From Croceitalea rosinachiae (GTDB taxonomy: Bacteria > Bacteroidota > Bacteroidia > Flavobacteriales > Flavobacteriaceae), in NCBI RefSeq assembly GCF_031846445.1, contig NZ_JAVRHR010000002.1:248001-312000 (forward strand): a stretch of 64,000 nt of DNA, read 5' to 3'. Of the stretch, positions 18,560-27,577 are shown in pieces (the stretch's first letter is position 1; every line of letters starts with the position of its first letter). A program made the translations under genes and the position numbers. Under the pieces are notes generated by a model. It was not told where the DNA came from. It ran no database searches and saw nothing but the letters and a program-made list of their open reading frames with translations.

Positions 18560-20077
18560 TTATTGAATAAAAGTGACTTTGGCAATTTTACCATTTTCTA
18601 CTTCGTAAATAGCCACCGCTGAAAAATTTTGCCCTTTTACGGTAAGGTATTCTTCATCAATAACTTTGTTTCCAATGATTATTCTATTCTTTATTTCACA
18701 ATGCAAGTCGGGTGTAGATTCAAAAAAGCCATGATAGCGTTTGCGCATCGAAATCTGCCCTTTTGAAGTTTGTTGGTTAGGATAATTGTAGAGTTCAACA
18801 TGATCACTATATGTTTTTAGAAAGGCATCTATATCTCTCGCATTATAGGCTTCTAATTGCTTTTGCACTATAGGCTCGGGGTTATCAACTTTTTTTTCAA
18901 AAATGAAATTCATACTACTGATTAGACCCTGCTCTACTTCGTAAATAGCCACTTGGTGGCTTTGTTTACCATTGTCATTAGCAAGTTCTTGATCAATTAC
19001 CTTATTTCCAATTACAATACGTGAAGTAACTTTTACTTCTGTTGATTCCACACTTTTGAGGTAGGATTGATAATTCTCGAACATTTTTTTTCTACCTATG
19101 TAAAAAGTATCTCTCGGAAATCTACCTACCCATACATCTTCGGAATAACAGTTGACAAAGGTGTCTAAATCATGTGCATTGTATGAATCTACTTGTTTTT
19201 GAACAATTTGTTCAGGGGATACTTCAGAAACTATTGCAATTTTATCCCCTTTAGGAGAAATGGCTAATCTTGAAATTTTTTGAATGTTTTTGTCTTCATA
19301 CCTGTATAGAGAAGCCCACTGATTTTTTTCTTCAGCATCAAATATCATTAGGGTATTGTCCATCCCGATAACTGCAAATCCTAATGGATGCCATGCATAG
19401 TCCGATGTATTGTAAATAGTAGTTATAGAATCAGTTTTTCCAGAAATCGGATTTATGGTTTTAATTAAATTTTGATTTTCTTCCCTCTGCACAAAACTGA
19501 TATTTTCTGAACCAGGAATTTGTTGCAAACAACGACCAACATTCTTCTGAAAAGTATAATTGGTATTTTCCTTTAGATTGCTGACAACTAAATCCATCCT
19601 ATTTTCGATAAGAACGGTATTGACCAATATGTTTTCATTATACCATAGATGATAACCTACTTTGGCATCTTTTAAAATAGGTTTTGACGTTACTCTGTCA
19701 ATATCATAAGCATAGAGTAACTGAAGCCCTGTTGTGTCTAAACGAACAGCGGAAATGTTATTACTATTCGGAATTCTGGTAGGCGAATATTCGCTGCCAA
19801 CTTTTGTATCGGTCAACCAAGTAGTCTCGCCAGACGCAATATCATATTTTCTGATATCGGTTTGGCCATTTCTTGTTGATGAAAATAGTACCGTGTTATT
19901 ATCATAAAATGATGGTTGATTGTCATAACCTTCATTATTTGAAATATTAATCTTGTTAGATAGAATCACAGTGTCATTGGCAACAGCTAAATCAAAGAGG
20001 AAAATTTCGGTATCAGCCTGAGAAAAAACAAGTTGATAGCTCGCTAGAGAAATTAGAATAGGAATATATGGTTTCAA
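18560..20077 (-). CDS. Secreted TolB-like propeller protein fused to two SnoaL-like domains
   Basis: A 505-residue protein with a signal peptide ending at VFSQ (residue 20). Residues 20-285 are PD40/TolB-like propeller repeats (LFSSTRNGQTDIRKYDIASG, ISPKGDKIAIVSE). Two tandem SnoaL/NTF2-like domains follow at about 291-396 and 403-505. They are evident duplicates: IVQKQVDSYNAHDLDTF against IVQKQLEAYNARDIDAF, and RIVIGNKVID against RIIIGNKVID. SnoaL domains bind or convert small molecules in a cone-shaped pocket; the ligand is unknown. It sits 4 bases after otsAB and 9 bases before the channel gene. The combination of domains is unusual. Confidence 0.75.
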   Translation of the reverse strand: MKPYIPILISLASYQLVFSQADTEIFLFDLAVANDTVILSNKINISNNEGYDNQPSFYDNNTVLFSSTRNGQTDIRKYDIASGETTWLTDTKVGSEYSPTRIPNSNNISAVRLDTTGLQLLYAYDIDRVTSKPILKDAKVGYHLWYNENILVNTVLIENRMDLVVSNLKENTNYTFQKNVGRCLQQIPGSENISFVQREENQNLIKTINPISGKTDSITTIYNTSDYAWHPLGFAVIGMDNTLMIFDAEEKNQWASLYRYEDKNIQKISRLAISPKGDKIAIVSEVSPEQIVQKQVDSYNAHDLDTFVNCYSEDVWVGRFPRDTFYIGRKKMFENYQSYLKSVESTEVKVTSRIVIGNKVIDQELANDNGKQSHQVAIYEVEQGLISSMNFIFEKKVDNPEPIVQKQLEAYNARDIDAFLKTYSDHVELYNYPNQQTSKGQISMRKRYHGFFESTPDLHCEIKNRIIIGNKVIDEEYLTVKGQNFSAVAIYEVENGKIAKVTFIQ

Positions 20078-20081
20078 TTTA

Positions 20082-22292
20082 TTATAGATTTATAAAATGT
20101 TTTAATAATTCTCGAACTTTTTTTGTACCCTCTACATGGTATTTTGCTTGGGTTTTTTGTAATCCAACTTTAACGGTTATTGTGCTTTCTGGTAACTCTT
20201 GAAACATAAATTCATCCGTCCAATCATCACCGATGGCAAAAACAAAATCATAATCGTCCTCACTCAAAATACGCACAGATGCTCTTCCTTTATTAACATT
20301 GCTACTTTTCACTTCCATCACTTTATTTCCATTGAGTACGCTTATGTCATCATTACCGATTAAACTTGTCAGTACTGTATTTAGCTCAGTTGCGCGTTTA
20401 TTTCCAAAATCGGGATCAGTATTGCGATAGTGCCAAGCTAAAGAATAATTTTTTTCTTCAATAAAAGATCCAGGGGTACGATCAACAAAAGATTCCAAAA
20501 CTGGTTGAATTTTCTCCATCCAATCGCCATTTACTTTTTCCAAGAGCTTAAATTCTTCTCCATCTTTTGAAATCCATACACCGTGTTCTACAATCATATT
20601 ATATTTTTTTGGCAAGAACCATCGGCTAAAGGTTTCTTTGTCACGGCCACTAATTAAAAAGAGGGTTGTCCCTTCTTGTTGATGAAGTTGATCTAATAAT
20701 TGATATAGTTCATCGTCTGGCGATGCTTTTTGTGGGTCTTTGTGAAAGCCAGCAAGTGTACCATCGTAATCTAGAAACAACAGTCTTTTTTTAGCTGAAC
20801 GGTATTTAACCGAGACCGATTCTAAAATATTGTTGTTCATTTTTTGAGACACATAAGTTCCGATTCCCTGTTTTTGTGACTTCAAGGAATTCATAAACTC
20901 ATTGGCCCAGACTTCAACATTGTAGCGCTTTAAACGGTTTTGCAAGAACATATTTCGAGCCATTTGCTCCTCTTTAGGCATAGTAATAGCCTGTTTCAAA
21001 GTATCCGCCTGTTCTTCAAAATTATTTGGGTTGATGAGCAATGCTTCATTCATTTCGTAGGCGGAACCCGCCATTTCACTTAAAATGAGCACCCCCGTTT
21101 TATCGGTCCTAGTAGCAACATATTCTTTGGCAACTAAATTCATACCGTCACGTAATGGGGTTAACCAAGCAATATCACTAGAGGTATATAAGTCAATCAA
21201 ATTTTCAAAAGGAAGTGACCTATAAAAATACCAGATAGGCGTCCAATTCACGGTTGAGAGTTCTCCATTTATACGGCCTACTAACTCATCTATTTCACGT
21301 TTTAGCAACATATATTGTGGAACGTTAGAACGTGATGGTACAGCAAGAATGATAAGACGAACCTTTTCTTTATATTCGGGATATTTATTTAAAAAGTATT
21401 CAAATGCATTGATGCGTTTTGCGATGCCTTTACTATAATCTAGTCGGTCAATAGAAACAATCAACTTAGTATCTGGCGCCGATTTTTTATGCTCATCTAA
21501 CTTAATTTGAAGATCTGAACGTTGTTTTCCTTTTAGTGCACTACTCTTTTTTGCCGCTTCATGAAACTTATTATAATCAATCCCCATTGGAAAGGAATCT
21601 ACCTTTATGACCCTATTTTCAAGATAAATGTCATTAAAACTTACATCAAGGCCTAATAACCTTCGTACCGAACTTAAAAAATGTCTTTCGTAGTCGTAGG
21701 TATGAAATCCTATTAAATCCGCACCTAGAAGTCCCTCAAGTACTTCTTCACGCCATGGTAGGGTTCTGAAAATTTCATATGATGGAAAAGGTATATGTAA
21801 AAAGAAACCTATAGTGGCATTTGGTCTTTTTTCTTTGACCATTTGAGGTACTAGCATTAGTTGGTAGTCATGTACCCAAATGATATCATCGTCGCCAGCT
21901 TCCTCCAAAATTGCATCTGCAAATTTTTGATTTACAGCTTTGTAACTATTCCAAAAATCGAGCTCAAACTCAGAGTATTCCAAGAAATAGTGAAATAACG
22001 GCCAGACTGTTCGATTGCTAAAACCAAAATAAAACCCATCTACATCATCTTTTGTGAGTTTTACTTTTGAGCATCCATGTTGTTTAAGGGCACTGTCAAT
22101 AGTCTCAGACAACCCATCTGGAATATCTTCATCTGTAAGCCCTGACCATCCAATCCAGAGACTTTCACTGCCGCTGTGTACAGATTTCATTCCTGTCGCC
22201 AAACCACCTACACTTGGAATCGCTGATAATCCACCATCACTTATTTGCAATTGTACTGGTAGCCTATTAGAAATAATTATAGTTTTACTCAT
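20082..22292 (-). CDS. otsAB: Bifunctional trehalose-6-phosphate synthase/phosphatase
   Basis: A 736-residue fusion that makes trehalose from UDP-glucose and glucose-6-phosphate. Residues 1-470 are a GT20 OtsA domain: R10 in SNRLPV, VHDYQ (D142), FFLHIPFP (H166), R283 and K288 in IDRLDYSKG, and DGMNLVAKEYVA at the nucleotide-sugar site. Residues about 500-736 are a HAD-type OtsB phosphatase with D508-Y-D510-G-T, LISGRDKETF and AIGDDWTDEFMF. All catalytic residues I can check are present. It heads the long minus-strand row and is divergent, over 99 bases, from a GH15 gene. Confidence 0.95.
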   Translation of the reverse strand: MSKTIIISNRLPVQLQISDGGLSAIPSVGGLATGMKSVHSGSESLWIGWSGLTDEDIPDGLSETIDSALKQHGCSKVKLTKDDVDGFYFGFSNRTVWPLFHYFLEYSEFELDFWNSYKAVNQKFADAILEEAGDDDIIWVHDYQLMLVPQMVKEKRPNATIGFFLHIPFPSYEIFRTLPWREEVLEGLLGADLIGFHTYDYERHFLSSVRRLLGLDVSFNDIYLENRVIKVDSFPMGIDYNKFHEAAKKSSALKGKQRSDLQIKLDEHKKSAPDTKLIVSIDRLDYSKGIAKRINAFEYFLNKYPEYKEKVRLIILAVPSRSNVPQYMLLKREIDELVGRINGELSTVNWTPIWYFYRSLPFENLIDLYTSSDIAWLTPLRDGMNLVAKEYVATRTDKTGVLILSEMAGSAYEMNEALLINPNNFEEQADTLKQAITMPKEEQMARNMFLQNRLKRYNVEVWANEFMNSLKSQKQGIGTYVSQKMNNNILESVSVKYRSAKKRLLFLDYDGTLAGFHKDPQKASPDDELYQLLDQLHQQEGTTLFLISGRDKETFSRWFLPKKYNMIVEHGVWISKDGEEFKLLEKVNGDWMEKIQPVLESFVDRTPGSFIEEKNYSLAWHYRNTDPDFGNKRATELNTVLTSLIGNDDISVLNGNKVMEVKSSNVNKGRASVRILSEDDYDFVFAIGDDWTDEFMFQELPESTITVKVGLQKTQAKYHVEGTKKVRELLKHFINL

Positions 22293-22329
22293 AAATAAAT
22301 TTTAGAACTAAAAATGTAATAAAAGTGGT

Positions 22330-22358
22330 GTTTTTTCGATTAATAAGAAAGAAAAAAC
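22330..22358. repeat. Inverted repeat in the otsAB/GH15 divergent promoter region
   Basis: Perfect 8-base arms GTTTTTTC (22330-22337) and GAAAAAAC (22351-22358) are separated by 13 bases in the 99-base divergent gap. The centre-to-centre distance of 21 bases fits a dimeric regulator spanning two helical turns. No Bacteroidota -7 box is obvious here for either gene. Confidence 0.4.
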
Positions 22359-22391
22359 CTACAATAACCACCAGAAAATAAGAATCCCACT

Positions 22392-24191
22392 ATGGATAAC
22401 CTAAATTACGGAATAATTGGAAACTGCCGAAGTGCAGCTTTAATTTCTAACACAGGATCATTGGATTGGTGTTGTTTGCCTCAATTTGATTCGACATCGG
22501 TCTTTGCAAAACTATTGGATGATAAAAAAGGGGGAAGCTTTGAAATCATTACCAAATATAATTACGAAATCACTCAAAAGTATCATGTAAATACGGCCAT
22601 CTTAGTAACCAGATACTCAGATGGTGAAAATATTTTTGAACTACATGATTTCATGCCAAGATATCATAAACTAACAGGTAAATACAATGCTCCACCTGAA
22701 ATAGTTAGGTATGTAAAACACATTTCTGGAGCACCTAAATTTTCTGTGCTTTATGACCCAAAGTTGGAGTATGCTAAAGGAGAAACAGGACATCATGTCA
22801 AAAATAACTTTATTGTCAGTTTGACCGATAAAGAAAAGTTCGACACACTATTTTTATACACTTCATTTAATAAAAACCATGTTATTAATGGTGAAGAGAT
22901 TACTTTGAAAGAAGATGGGTATTTTTTGGTTTGTTATAATGAAAAGATTTTAAAGCCCAGTACGGAGAAAATGTCTCTTGAATTAGAGCGAACCAAGATT
23001 TACTGGTTAGATTGGGTAGATAGAACCCCGACTTATAAAAAGTTTAATCCAGAGATTATTAGAAGCGCATTGACCTTAAAAATGTTGACTTATGATAAAA
23101 CAGGTGCGGTACTTGCAGCTCCCACTACATCTTTACCGGAAACTATAGGAGAAGTAAGAAATTGGGATTATCGTTTCTGTTGGATACGTGATGCCTCCAT
23201 GGTAATTAAGGTTGTCTCAGAATTAGGCCATAAAAATTCTGCCAAACGATATCTGCAGTTCATCATTGACTTAATGCCCGATAAGGATGAGAAGCTTCAA
23301 ATCATGTATGGTATCAATAAAGAGAAGAAGCTTACTGAACAGACTTTAGAGCATTTAGATGGCTATAAAGGTTCAAAGCCTGTAAGAACAGGAAATGCTG
23401 CTTACAAGCAAAAGCAAAATGATATTTATGGAATTTTAATGGATGTGATCTATGAACAGTTGCATAAGTTTAGTAATGATATAGAAAATGGGGAGGAACT
23501 TTGGAGTATTACTAAGGGTATTGTTTGGATAGTTAACAAACATTGGCAAGAACCAGATAAAGGTATTTGGGAGTTCAGAGGCGAAGATCGTCACTTTACT
23601 TTCTCAAAGGTACTTTGCTGGGTTGCCATTGACCGTGCAATTAAGGTAGCAAGAATATTTGGTAAGCATCGAAAGATAGAGCAGTGGACAGCAATTGAGC
23701 AAGAGATTAAGGCAGATATTCATGAAAATGCCTGGAATGAGGATGTTAATGCCTTTGTACAGTCTTATGGTTCCTATGATTTGGATGCATCAGTATTATT
23801 AATGGAGTCTTATGGTTTTGTCGATGCTCGCGATCCAAAATTTGTGAGTACAGTAAAAGCTATTGAAAAAGACTTAAGTAATGATGGCCTTCTCTACAGG
23901 TATAAAAATGAAGATGATTTCGGATTACCATCATCATCATTTACCATTTGCACTTTTTGGTTTATAAATGCACTATTTAAAATTGGAGAAGAGGATAAAG
24001 CTTTGGCGCATTTCGAACAATTATTAAGTTATAGCAATCATTTAGGGCTGTTTAGTGAAGATATAGACTTTAAGACTAAACGTTTGTTGGGGAATTTTCC
24101 GCAAGCGTACTCACATTTGGCGTTGATTGAATGTGCTATTAACTTCTCACGTAAGCAGAGCGAGGAGAAAATATTGGAATCTATTAGCTAA
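22392..24191 (+). CDS. Glycoside hydrolase family 15 protein (trehalase/glucoamylase-like)
   Basis: A 599-residue protein without signal peptide. It begins with the domain typical of bacterial GH15 enzymes (YGIIGNCRSAALISNTGSLDW) and continues with the (alpha/alpha)6 catalytic domain: ETIGEVRNWDYRFCWIRDAS, and near the C-terminus LFSEDID, which carries a candidate catalytic base. Some GH15 members with this N-terminus are alpha,alpha-trehalases, others are glucoamylases or glucodextranases. Divergence from a trehalose synthase/phosphatase gene favours a trehalose-related role. The stop is 1 base from the stop of the convergent decarboxylase gene. Confidence 0.88.
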   Translation: MDNLNYGIIGNCRSAALISNTGSLDWCCLPQFDSTSVFAKLLDDKKGGSFEIITKYNYEITQKYHVNTAILVTRYSDGENIFELHDFMPRYHKLTGKYNAPPEIVRYVKHISGAPKFSVLYDPKLEYAKGETGHHVKNNFIVSLTDKEKFDTLFLYTSFNKNHVINGEEITLKEDGYFLVCYNEKILKPSTEKMSLELERTKIYWLDWVDRTPTYKKFNPEIIRSALTLKMLTYDKTGAVLAAPTTSLPETIGEVRNWDYRFCWIRDASMVIKVVSELGHKNSAKRYLQFIIDLMPDKDEKLQIMYGINKEKKLTEQTLEHLDGYKGSKPVRTGNAAYKQKQNDIYGILMDVIYEQLHKFSNDIENGEELWSITKGIVWIVNKHWQEPDKGIWEFRGEDRHFTFSKVLCWVAIDRAIKVARIFGKHRKIEQWTAIEQEIKADIHENAWNEDVNAFVQSYGSYDLDASVLLMESYGFVDARDPKFVSTVKAIEKDLSNDGLLYRYKNEDDFGLPSSSFTICTFWFINALFKIGEEDKALAHFEQLLSYSNHLGLFSEDIDFKTKRLLGNFPQAYSHLALIECAINFSRKQSEEKILESIS

Positions 24192-24192
24192 A

Positions 24193-25632
24193 CTAATTTT
24201 TGTTTAGTAACAATTCGGCCTTTTCTTTTATTCTGTTTACAAGCAAGTTGAGGTGATCCACGGTTGTAAATGGATTCATAAGACTGGTTCTTAGATAATG
24301 AATATTGCGAAGTTTTGTTTGAACTAGATAGAATTCCCCTTCCTCTAGCAATTCTTGTCTTATGCTTGTATTTAGTTGGTTGAGTCGTTCGTCATTTTGG
24401 TAACTGTCAGTATATCGAAAACATAGAATATTTGACATTGGAGATGTCGCCAACTCAAAATTAGGATCCGTCTGTAACGTGTTTTCAAAGTCCTTTGCTA
24501 AATCATATTGACGGGTCACGAACTCATCGAACACTTCTTCACCGTAAAATTTTAATAAAATATACCAATGCATGCACATCATGGTTTTGGTACATTCAAA
24601 AGTCTTTTTACCACTATTTATCCAATCTTCCTCTTCCGTATCGTGTAGTAAATAATCTGCTCTTTGGCTAAAGGTATGTTGGGCATGAACTTTGTTTTTA
24701 AAGAGTAGCGCTGTAGTAATTGTTGGCATGAGCATCATTTTATGACCATCAATAACCACAGAATCTGATTGCGCAATACCATTAAGAAGATGTTTGTATT
24801 TTTCTGAGTATATGGCAGCTCCTCCATGGGCCCCATCTACATGAAACCAGAGATTTTTATCTTTTGCGAAATCGGCTATGGCAAGTAAGTCATCATACGC
24901 GCCTGTAGCTGTAGATGGAGCACTACCGACAATGGCGAATATCTTGATACCTTTAGCTCTTGCTTCATTGTAAGAAACTTCCAACTTTTTAATATCCATG
25001 GCAAAACTTTCTTGCGAAGGAACTTTGATAATCCCTTTTTCGCCCAATCCCATTATTTTAGCAGCACGGTCAATACAATAATGAGCTTGTTCGCAAACCA
25101 TAATGCCTAAAGGCTCTAAATATCCTTCAGTCCAAACATTATGAGAAACCTTAGCTTTTCGTGCAGATAACAATGCCGTTAAATTTGCAAGCGTACCACC
25201 CGAAGTCAGAAAACCTCCAAAGTCAGATGTATAACCAATCTTTTCACATATACTATCGGTGACTACTTTTTCAATTGCTGATGGGGACATGCCCATTTCA
25301 TATACAGCCATACCATTATTTAGTAAAGCACTTACCATTGCTGTCAAAATAGTAATAGGAGCAGAAGCAGAGACTTGATGACCTACATATTTAGGGTGGT
25401 GTGTATGCGTAGACCGCTTTAAAATCTCTGTGAAAAAATCTTCATTTTTACCATTTTCTAAAAACACTTTCCAAAAATTAAGCTCTTTATCTGGCTCATT
25501 CCAGTTTAGGGTTCTGTCAGCTTTTCCTGTGGTCGTGTTTTGAAGATGATTTTTAATCATTTTAAAGAGTTTTGTAGCATTTTTTTCAAACTCTTCGGCA
25601 GTGTAAATATTTTTTAGAAGATTATCACTCAT
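24193..25632 (-). CDS. PLP-dependent group II amino acid decarboxylase
   Basis: A 479-residue fold-type I PLP enzyme. The Schiff-base lysine is K298 in VIDGHKMMLMP; the cofactor-binding HVDGAHGGA and the substrate-side SAPSTATGAYDD motif are present. This is the layout of glutamate, 2,4-diaminobutyrate, tyrosine and aromatic amino acid decarboxylases; the substrate cannot be fixed from sequence. It is cytoplasmic. It is apparently a single gene, with a candidate promoter at 25637-25666 and separated from the fad operon by a terminator. It converges on the GH15 gene. Confidence 0.88.
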   Translation of the reverse strand: MSDNLLKNIYTAEEFEKNATKLFKMIKNHLQNTTTGKADRTLNWNEPDKELNFWKVFLENGKNEDFFTEILKRSTHTHHPKYVGHQVSASAPITILTAMVSALLNNGMAVYEMGMSPSAIEKVVTDSICEKIGYTSDFGGFLTSGGTLANLTALLSARKAKVSHNVWTEGYLEPLGIMVCEQAHYCIDRAAKIMGLGEKGIIKVPSQESFAMDIKKLEVSYNEARAKGIKIFAIVGSAPSTATGAYDDLLAIADFAKDKNLWFHVDGAHGGAAIYSEKYKHLLNGIAQSDSVVIDGHKMMLMPTITTALLFKNKVHAQHTFSQRADYLLHDTEEEDWINSGKKTFECTKTMMCMHWYILLKFYGEEVFDEFVTRQYDLAKDFENTLQTDPNFELATSPMSNILCFRYTDSYQNDERLNQLNTSIRQELLEEGEFYLVQTKLRNIHYLRTSLMNPFTTVDHLNLLVNRIKEKAELLLNKN

Positions 25633-25636
25633 TTTA

Positions 25637-25666
25637 TAAAATTAGGCTCTTGGTCATACATGACAA
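25637..25666 (-). promoter_or_regulatory. Candidate promoter of the PLP decarboxylase gene
   Basis: On the minus strand TTG (25664-25666), exactly 19 bases, then TAATTTTA (25637-25644). This fits the Bacteroidota TTG-N19-TAnnTTTG pattern with one mismatch in the last -7 base. The -7 box ends 4 bases before the ATG, so the transcript could be leaderless or nearly so. Confidence 0.45.
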
Positions 25667-25676
25667 AGTTGGAAAC

Positions 25677-25706
25677 AAAAAAACCGCTCCATTTAGGAGC
25701 GGTTTC
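25677..25706 (-). terminator. Rho-independent terminator of the fad operon
   Basis: Ten-base perfect stem AAACCGCTCC / GGAGCGGTTT with a 5-base loop (25681-25705). On the minus strand it is followed by a run of T. It lies about 35 bases after the stop of the acyl-CoA dehydrogenase gene. Confidence 0.85.
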
Positions 25707-25741
25707 TCAAATTAAACTTCTTTTAGAAGTCGTTATTTGAA

Positions 25742-27553
25742 TTAGTCAAAGGTATACCCGTTATCCGCTGCTACTTTGTCTGCGATTTCTGTTCGCAGTG
25801 CAACAACGTTGGGTTGGTTTGTGTATTTCGTGAAACGTTTTAGCCCCATGAGCATCATCCGTTGTTCATCACCTTCAGCAAAGGAAACTATAGCCTCTTT
25901 TCCTTTTTGATTAACAATGTCGGTAGCTCTGTATAGATAGAGTTTTGACATTGCTATTTGGGTCGCCTGCGATTCTTCCCCAAATCGTTTTGCATTTTTC
26001 TCGGTTCTTAATATAGTTGATTCCGCCAAATACACCTGAATTAAAATATCAGAAGCTGCCATTAATAGCTGTTGGTGTTCTTCTAGTTGAGGACCAAACT
26101 TTTGAACTGCACTCCCAGCAACCATTAAAAAGACTTTTTTAAGACGCTTTACTAGATCTTTTTCTTCAGCAAACAGTTCTGAAAAATCAGGAGAATCAAA
26201 AGATGGTATTCCCATTAATTCTTCGCCCACGGCAGTGGCAGGACCTAATAAATCTACATGGCCTTTCATAGCTTTTTTGACCAACATGCCAACTGCCAAC
26301 ATTCTATTGATTTCATTGGTTCCTTCGTAAATTCTTGAAATACGTGCATCTCTCCAAGCAGATTCCATTGGTGTATCTGCACTAAAACCCATACCGCCAA
26401 AAATTTGGATTCCTTCATCAGTAGTTTGTTGTACATGTTCTGAAACTGCAACTTTAAGAATAGAACACTCAATTGCATATTCTTCAACCCCTTTAAGTTC
26501 TGCTTCTTGATGTGTGTTTCCAGCAGCTTCTCGCATGGCGATTCTGTCCTCAATATTTTTGGCAGCGCGATAGCACGCAGCTTCATCCACATAAGCATTA
26601 GTGGTCATGTCAGCTATTTTAGCTTTAATAGCGCCAAAATTCATGATTGGGGTTTTAAACTGAATACGCTCGTTGGCATATTTAGTAGCTTCATTGATTA
26701 CACGACGTTGCGCCTCTAAACAAGCTGCTGCTAATTTGATACGACCAACATTTAAAGCGTTCATAGCTATTTTAAAGCCATTACCTTGCTCAGATAGCAT
26801 ATTTTCAACAGGAACTTTAGTTTCATTGAAAAATACTTGTCTGGTCGATGAGGAATGAATACCTAGTTTTTTCTCTTCATCACCTAAAGTAATTCCATTA
26901 CTTGGGTCATTTTCAACTATAAAACCTGTTATATTTTTATCATTTCCTATTCTTGCAAAAACAATAAAGACATTACAGAAACCAGCATTGGAAATCCACA
27001 TTTTTTGCCCAGTGATACTGTAGTATTTGCCGTCATCGGATAAAACTGCTTTGGTTTTACCTGAGTTGGCATCAGAGCCAGCACCTGGCTCGGTTAAGCA
27101 ATACGCTCCAAACCATTCACCAGAGGCTAATTTGGGCACATATTTTTGTTTTTGTTCTTCAGTTCCGTAAAGAGTTATAGGCATAGTTCCTATACCCGTA
27201 TGAGCTCCAAAAGCTGTGCTAAAAGAACCAGTTGCTCCAGATATATAGTCACATACCAACATGGTGGAAACAAAACCCATACCCATGCCTTCATACTTTT
27301 CGGGTACAGCAATGCTTAAAAGACCTAGCTCCCCTGCTTCTCGCATACATTCTTCCGTATAGGCATAGTCTTTACTTTCAAAGCGTTCCCAATGAGACCA
27401 TAATTTTCTATCTACGAATTCCTTTGTGCTTTCACGCATCATATTTTGTTCTTCACTAAGGTCTTCTAAGGTGAAGATTTCTTCGCAATCAACTTCTTTG
27501 ACCAGAAATTGGCCACCACGTAAAATCTCTTTTTTTATCGTTTCAGTACTCAT
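25742..27553 (-). CDS. fadE: Acyl-CoA dehydrogenase
   Basis: A 603-residue FAD-dependent acyl-CoA dehydrogenase performing the first oxidation of fatty-acid beta-oxidation. It shows CLTEPGAGSDANSGKTKA (FAD/substrate loop), MWISNAGF, IQIFGGMGFSADTPMESAWRDARI and the catalytic glutamate motif RIYEGTNEINR. A C-terminal extension of about 150 residues past the normal 430-residue core matches the FadE/YusJ type of Bacillus (about 594 residues). It is the third structural gene of a marR-fadN-fadA-fadE operon, 24 bases after fadA and followed by a terminator. Confidence 0.92.
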   Translation of the reverse strand: MSTETIKKEILRGGQFLVKEVDCEEIFTLEDLSEEQNMMRESTKEFVDRKLWSHWERFESKDYAYTEECMREAGELGLLSIAVPEKYEGMGMGFVSTMLVCDYISGATGSFSTAFGAHTGIGTMPITLYGTEEQKQKYVPKLASGEWFGAYCLTEPGAGSDANSGKTKAVLSDDGKYYSITGQKMWISNAGFCNVFIVFARIGNDKNITGFIVENDPSNGITLGDEEKKLGIHSSSTRQVFFNETKVPVENMLSEQGNGFKIAMNALNVGRIKLAAACLEAQRRVINEATKYANERIQFKTPIMNFGAIKAKIADMTTNAYVDEAACYRAAKNIEDRIAMREAAGNTHQEAELKGVEEYAIECSILKVAVSEHVQQTTDEGIQIFGGMGFSADTPMESAWRDARISRIYEGTNEINRMLAVGMLVKKAMKGHVDLLGPATAVGEELMGIPSFDSPDFSELFAEEKDLVKRLKKVFLMVAGSAVQKFGPQLEEHQQLLMAASDILIQVYLAESTILRTEKNAKRFGEESQATQIAMSKLYLYRATDIVNQKGKEAIVSFAEGDEQRMMLMGLKRFTKYTNQPNVVALRTEIADKVAADNGYTFD

Positions 27554-27577
27554 GGTTATAGTTCTTATTTCTTTTTC

